Origin: G963662605 sp963662605
GTDB taxonomy: Bacteria > Bacteroidota > Ignavibacteria > Ignavibacteriales > Ignavibacteriaceae
Assembly: GCA_963662605.1 (NCBI GenBank)
Contig: OY759785.1
Span: 3,100,001-3,164,000, forward strand
DNA: 64,000 bases
Reading direction: 5' to 3'
A program made the translations under genes and the position numbers. Under the pieces are notes generated by a model. That model had not been told where the DNA came from and searched no databases. It saw only the letters and a program-made list of their open reading frames with translations. Of this stretch, positions 63,953 through 64,000 are shown piece by piece (position 1 is the stretch's first letter; the number at the start of each line of letters is the position of its first letter).

Positions 63953-64000
63953 ATGCGTAGGTTTATCGTTTACTTTATCCTTGTAGTTTTTAGGACTGCA
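63953..64000 (+). CDS. Start of a further exported protein (partial)
   Basis: Sixteen codons from an ATG run off the window end: MRRFIVYFILVVFRTA, a positively charged start and hydrophobic stretch like a signal peptide. It could be another secreted protein. Only the N terminus is visible. The preceding 195 bases show no other gene. Confidence 0.35.
   Translation, partial: MRRFIVYFILVVFRTA

Noticed and set aside
1..64000. CRISPR array, prophage, rRNA operon or integron
   Set aside because: No regularly spaced direct repeats, phage structural genes, rRNA segments or integrase were seen on either strand.

Overview
The window looks like a chromosomal segment of a Gram-negative member of the Bacteroidota/Chlorobiota/Ignavibacteriota group, most likely an Ignavibacteria-like lineage. 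At least four predicted exported proteins end in a type IX secretion (T9SS) C-terminal sorting domain of the form NYPNPFNPST...LLxK. Shine-Dalgarno sites are often weak, one promoter fits the Bacteroidota -33/-7 pattern, and lineage-typical families occur (DUF4296, rhomboid with a DUF6576-like tail, DUF4956 plus VTC). The assignment rests on protein style only; there is no rRNA or other marker in the window.

Layout. 0-5 kb: dnaK, then a membrane/TPR gene bracketed by a perfect 47-bp inverted repeat, and a VOC protein. 5-11 kb: a long RecQ helicase, a DUF4296 lipoprotein and a rhomboid protease, then an ECF sigma factor operon with a single-TM putative anti-sigma factor and two Spy/CnrX-like periplasmic proteins. 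11-14.7 kb: class II photolyase, a cytochrome P450 homologue lacking its heme-ligand cysteine, and prmA. 14.7-18.5 kb: an AT-rich three-gene accessory operon of unknown function. 18.5-22 kb: an AmgK/MurU-like pair for cell-wall sugar recycling, a 570-bp intergenic cluster of palindromic repeats, and an M64 peptidase. 22-30 kb: heme synthesis (ccsA/hemX-like, hemA, hemC, hemD, hemE, hemN) followed by a short RecQ. 30-35.5 kb: an OB-fold lipoprotein, a YebC regulator, a pilin-like protein, a small T9SS protein and a secreted IPT-repeat nuclease. 35.5-41.8 kb: PmbA/TldD (TldD with a Tat signal), a TonB-dependent receptor and TrmO. 41.8-45 kb, minus strand: a cysteine locus reading leader peptide, terminator, cysK, DUF4395, metY, tRNA-Cys. 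45-52.4 kb: a purine permease, an adaptor/VTC/DUF4956/SdiA-regulated-like cluster, and two glycosyltransferases. 52.7-63 kb: a surface-protein region with a 1267-aa fibronectin-repeat protein, a TSUP permease, a GH8 glycosidase, a Cthe_2159-like beta-helix protein and two small secreted proteins. The end holds an AlkD-like protein and the start of a further gene.

The strongest finding is regulatory. Upstream of cysK lies an unannotated 33-codon reading frame encoding a CMCCCCMCC run. It is followed by an intrinsic terminator whose 5' arm can also pair, 9 of 10 bases, with the end of the leader frame. This has the layout of a ribosome-mediated cysteine attenuator controlling cysK-DUF4395-metY. 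The other main leads are the AT-rich three-gene operon, the cysteine-less P450 and the repeat-bracketed TPR gene.
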